The translations under genes were made by a program, and so were the position numbers. The notes beneath the pieces are model-generated. The model was not told where the DNA came from and searched no databases. It saw only the letters and a list, made by a program, of their open reading frames with translations. Positions 63,368 to 64,000 of a stretch of 64,000 nt of DNA are shown in pieces; within the stretch, counting starts at the first letter, position 1; every line of letters begins with the position of its first letter. The DNA comes from Prostheceraeus crozeri. Taxonomy: Eukaryota > Platyhelminthes > Polycladida > Euryleptidae. Location of the stretch: assembly GCA_907163375.1 (NCBI GenBank), contig CAJQUW010007897.1, positions 124,001-188,000 on the forward strand, given 5' to 3'.

Positions 63368-64000
63368 ATGAATCGTGAAATGTCTCTCGGACAAACCTCT
63401 AGCATTGATGAATTAATCAAGAAACAAATTGCTGAGTTTGATGCGCAAATTAAACATAGTAAACGTAGTAAACGTATTAGAAAACAGAAACGTACTAGGC
63501 GTAGTATTAGACGTAATACTAAAAAACAGAAAAGTGGAACAAAAGAAATATTAGAAACTCCTATTACTGATATCTTTTTCGATGATAGAATTAAGGATGA
63601 ACTTGGTGATGATTTATGTAATTTATTTAATCCAAATGAAATTAAATATGAAAATGTATCTTTTATTAATGTAGTAAATGATATGCGGAAACTTTTAGCA
63701 AATGGTAAAATTATTAATTTACTTGGAAAAGTTATTAAAGATCAGGAAAATATAATTCAAAATTTTTACGTAACCTTCTATAATAAAAAATCATTTGAAA
63801 CATGGTTTTCGAATCTGGATGAGAAATCCGATGCTAACGAATGGATTTTTACAGGTAATATTAAATATGAAGATTTTGGAATGAAGTTAGTACAAAGATC
63901 GCATAGAGGGGCAGGGATTAATATGAAATATAGAATCAAAGAATATTTCGGTGAATATTGTTATATTCCTTCTGAAGATTTTTGTTTTATTAAATGTTAT
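63368..64000 (+). CDS. Partial ORF, probably the N-terminal part of the Polinton B polymerase
   Basis: It opens at ATG 63368 and is open for 211 codons to the window edge. A very basic stretch lies at about 30-57 (KRSRKRIRKQKRT-like, RRSIRRNTKKQK). It ends GEYCYIPSEDFCFIKCY. A CFIKC block of this kind precedes the polymerase domains in some Polinton PolB proteins, as DDYCFLWSI does in the A polymerase. Its place after the 109-aa gene also fits. Neither exonuclease nor palm motifs are reached, so the call is inference from position and pattern. Confidence 0.5.
   Translation, partial: MNREMSLGQTSSIDELIKKQIAEFDAQIKHSKRSKRIRKQKRTRRSIRRNTKKQKSGTKEILETPITDIFFDDRIKDELGDDLCNLFNPNEIKYENVSFINVVNDMRKLLANGKIINLLGKVIKDQENIIQNFYVTFYNKKSFETWFSNLDEKSDANEWIFTGNIKYEDFGMKLVQRSHRGAGINMKYRIKEYFGEYCYIPSEDFCFIKCY

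Larger units (their letters stand above)
57059..64000 (+). mobile_element. Polinton B, left part only (runs off the right edge)
   Basis: I place the left end at AGTGTGACATCCGGCGC (57059), a hairpin terminus starting with AG as in Polinton A. Genes in order: left-arm ORFs, protease-head remnant, membrane protein, conserved 275-aa protein, penton, packaging ATPase, 109-aa protein and the start of a polymerase-like ORF. Gene order differs from A: the conserved protein-penton-ATPase cassette lies before the polymerase-like ORF. Some genes are about 98% identical to A. About two to three breaks are visible in this part. Confidence 0.88.

Overview
The window is AT-rich DNA from a metazoan nuclear genome, probably a marine invertebrate. 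Evidence for this is a spliced calmodulin-like gene, LINE, SINE, Tc1, P-like and hAT remnants, and two virus-like Polinton/Maverick (adintovirus-type) elements. The species cannot be named from the sequence.

Layout. 1-354: host flank with the start of an unidentified ORF running off the left edge. 355-21004: Polinton A, complete at both ends (516-bp terminal inverted repeats, 6-bp target duplication TATCAC). Its left half is mostly on the minus strand: a PLA2-integrase fusion, an adenovirus pX-like peptide precursor, a probable double-jelly-roll capsid protein, a second core-like protein, a 57-residue protein and a fiber-like coiled coil; the adenain-like protease lies on plus. Its right half is mostly on plus: a zinc-finger protein, a membrane-anchored P-loop ATPase, protein-primed DNA polymerase B, a conserved unknown protein, the penton and the packaging ATPase, closed by a membrane protein on minus. 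A few genes are disrupted, but the two TIRs are almost identical, so the insertion looks recent.

21005-27190: a nest of DNA transposons. A short foldback was hit by Polinton A in one arm and by a Tc1 element in the other. Next to it a P-like THAP element holds a second element with an 8-bp duplication, which holds a second Tc1 copy. 27190-57058: host DNA rich in decayed repeats, with two exons of a calmodulin-like gene on minus (29560-29707, 30821-30915) and a LINE fragment in its intron.

57059-64000: left part of Polinton B, which runs off the right edge. It shares genes with A at up to about 98% protein identity, but in a different order. Comparing the two shows a module inversion with a breakpoint at a start-codon leader, mosaic identity inside one gene, and a filled versus empty site for a 32-bp twin-hairpin repeat.

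The most novel signals are this twin-hairpin repeat, present in the TIRs, between genes and inside reading frames; the PLA2-integrase fusion; two A32-like ATPases in one element; and a small gene whose first 87 bp are identical to the head of a different gene in the other element.
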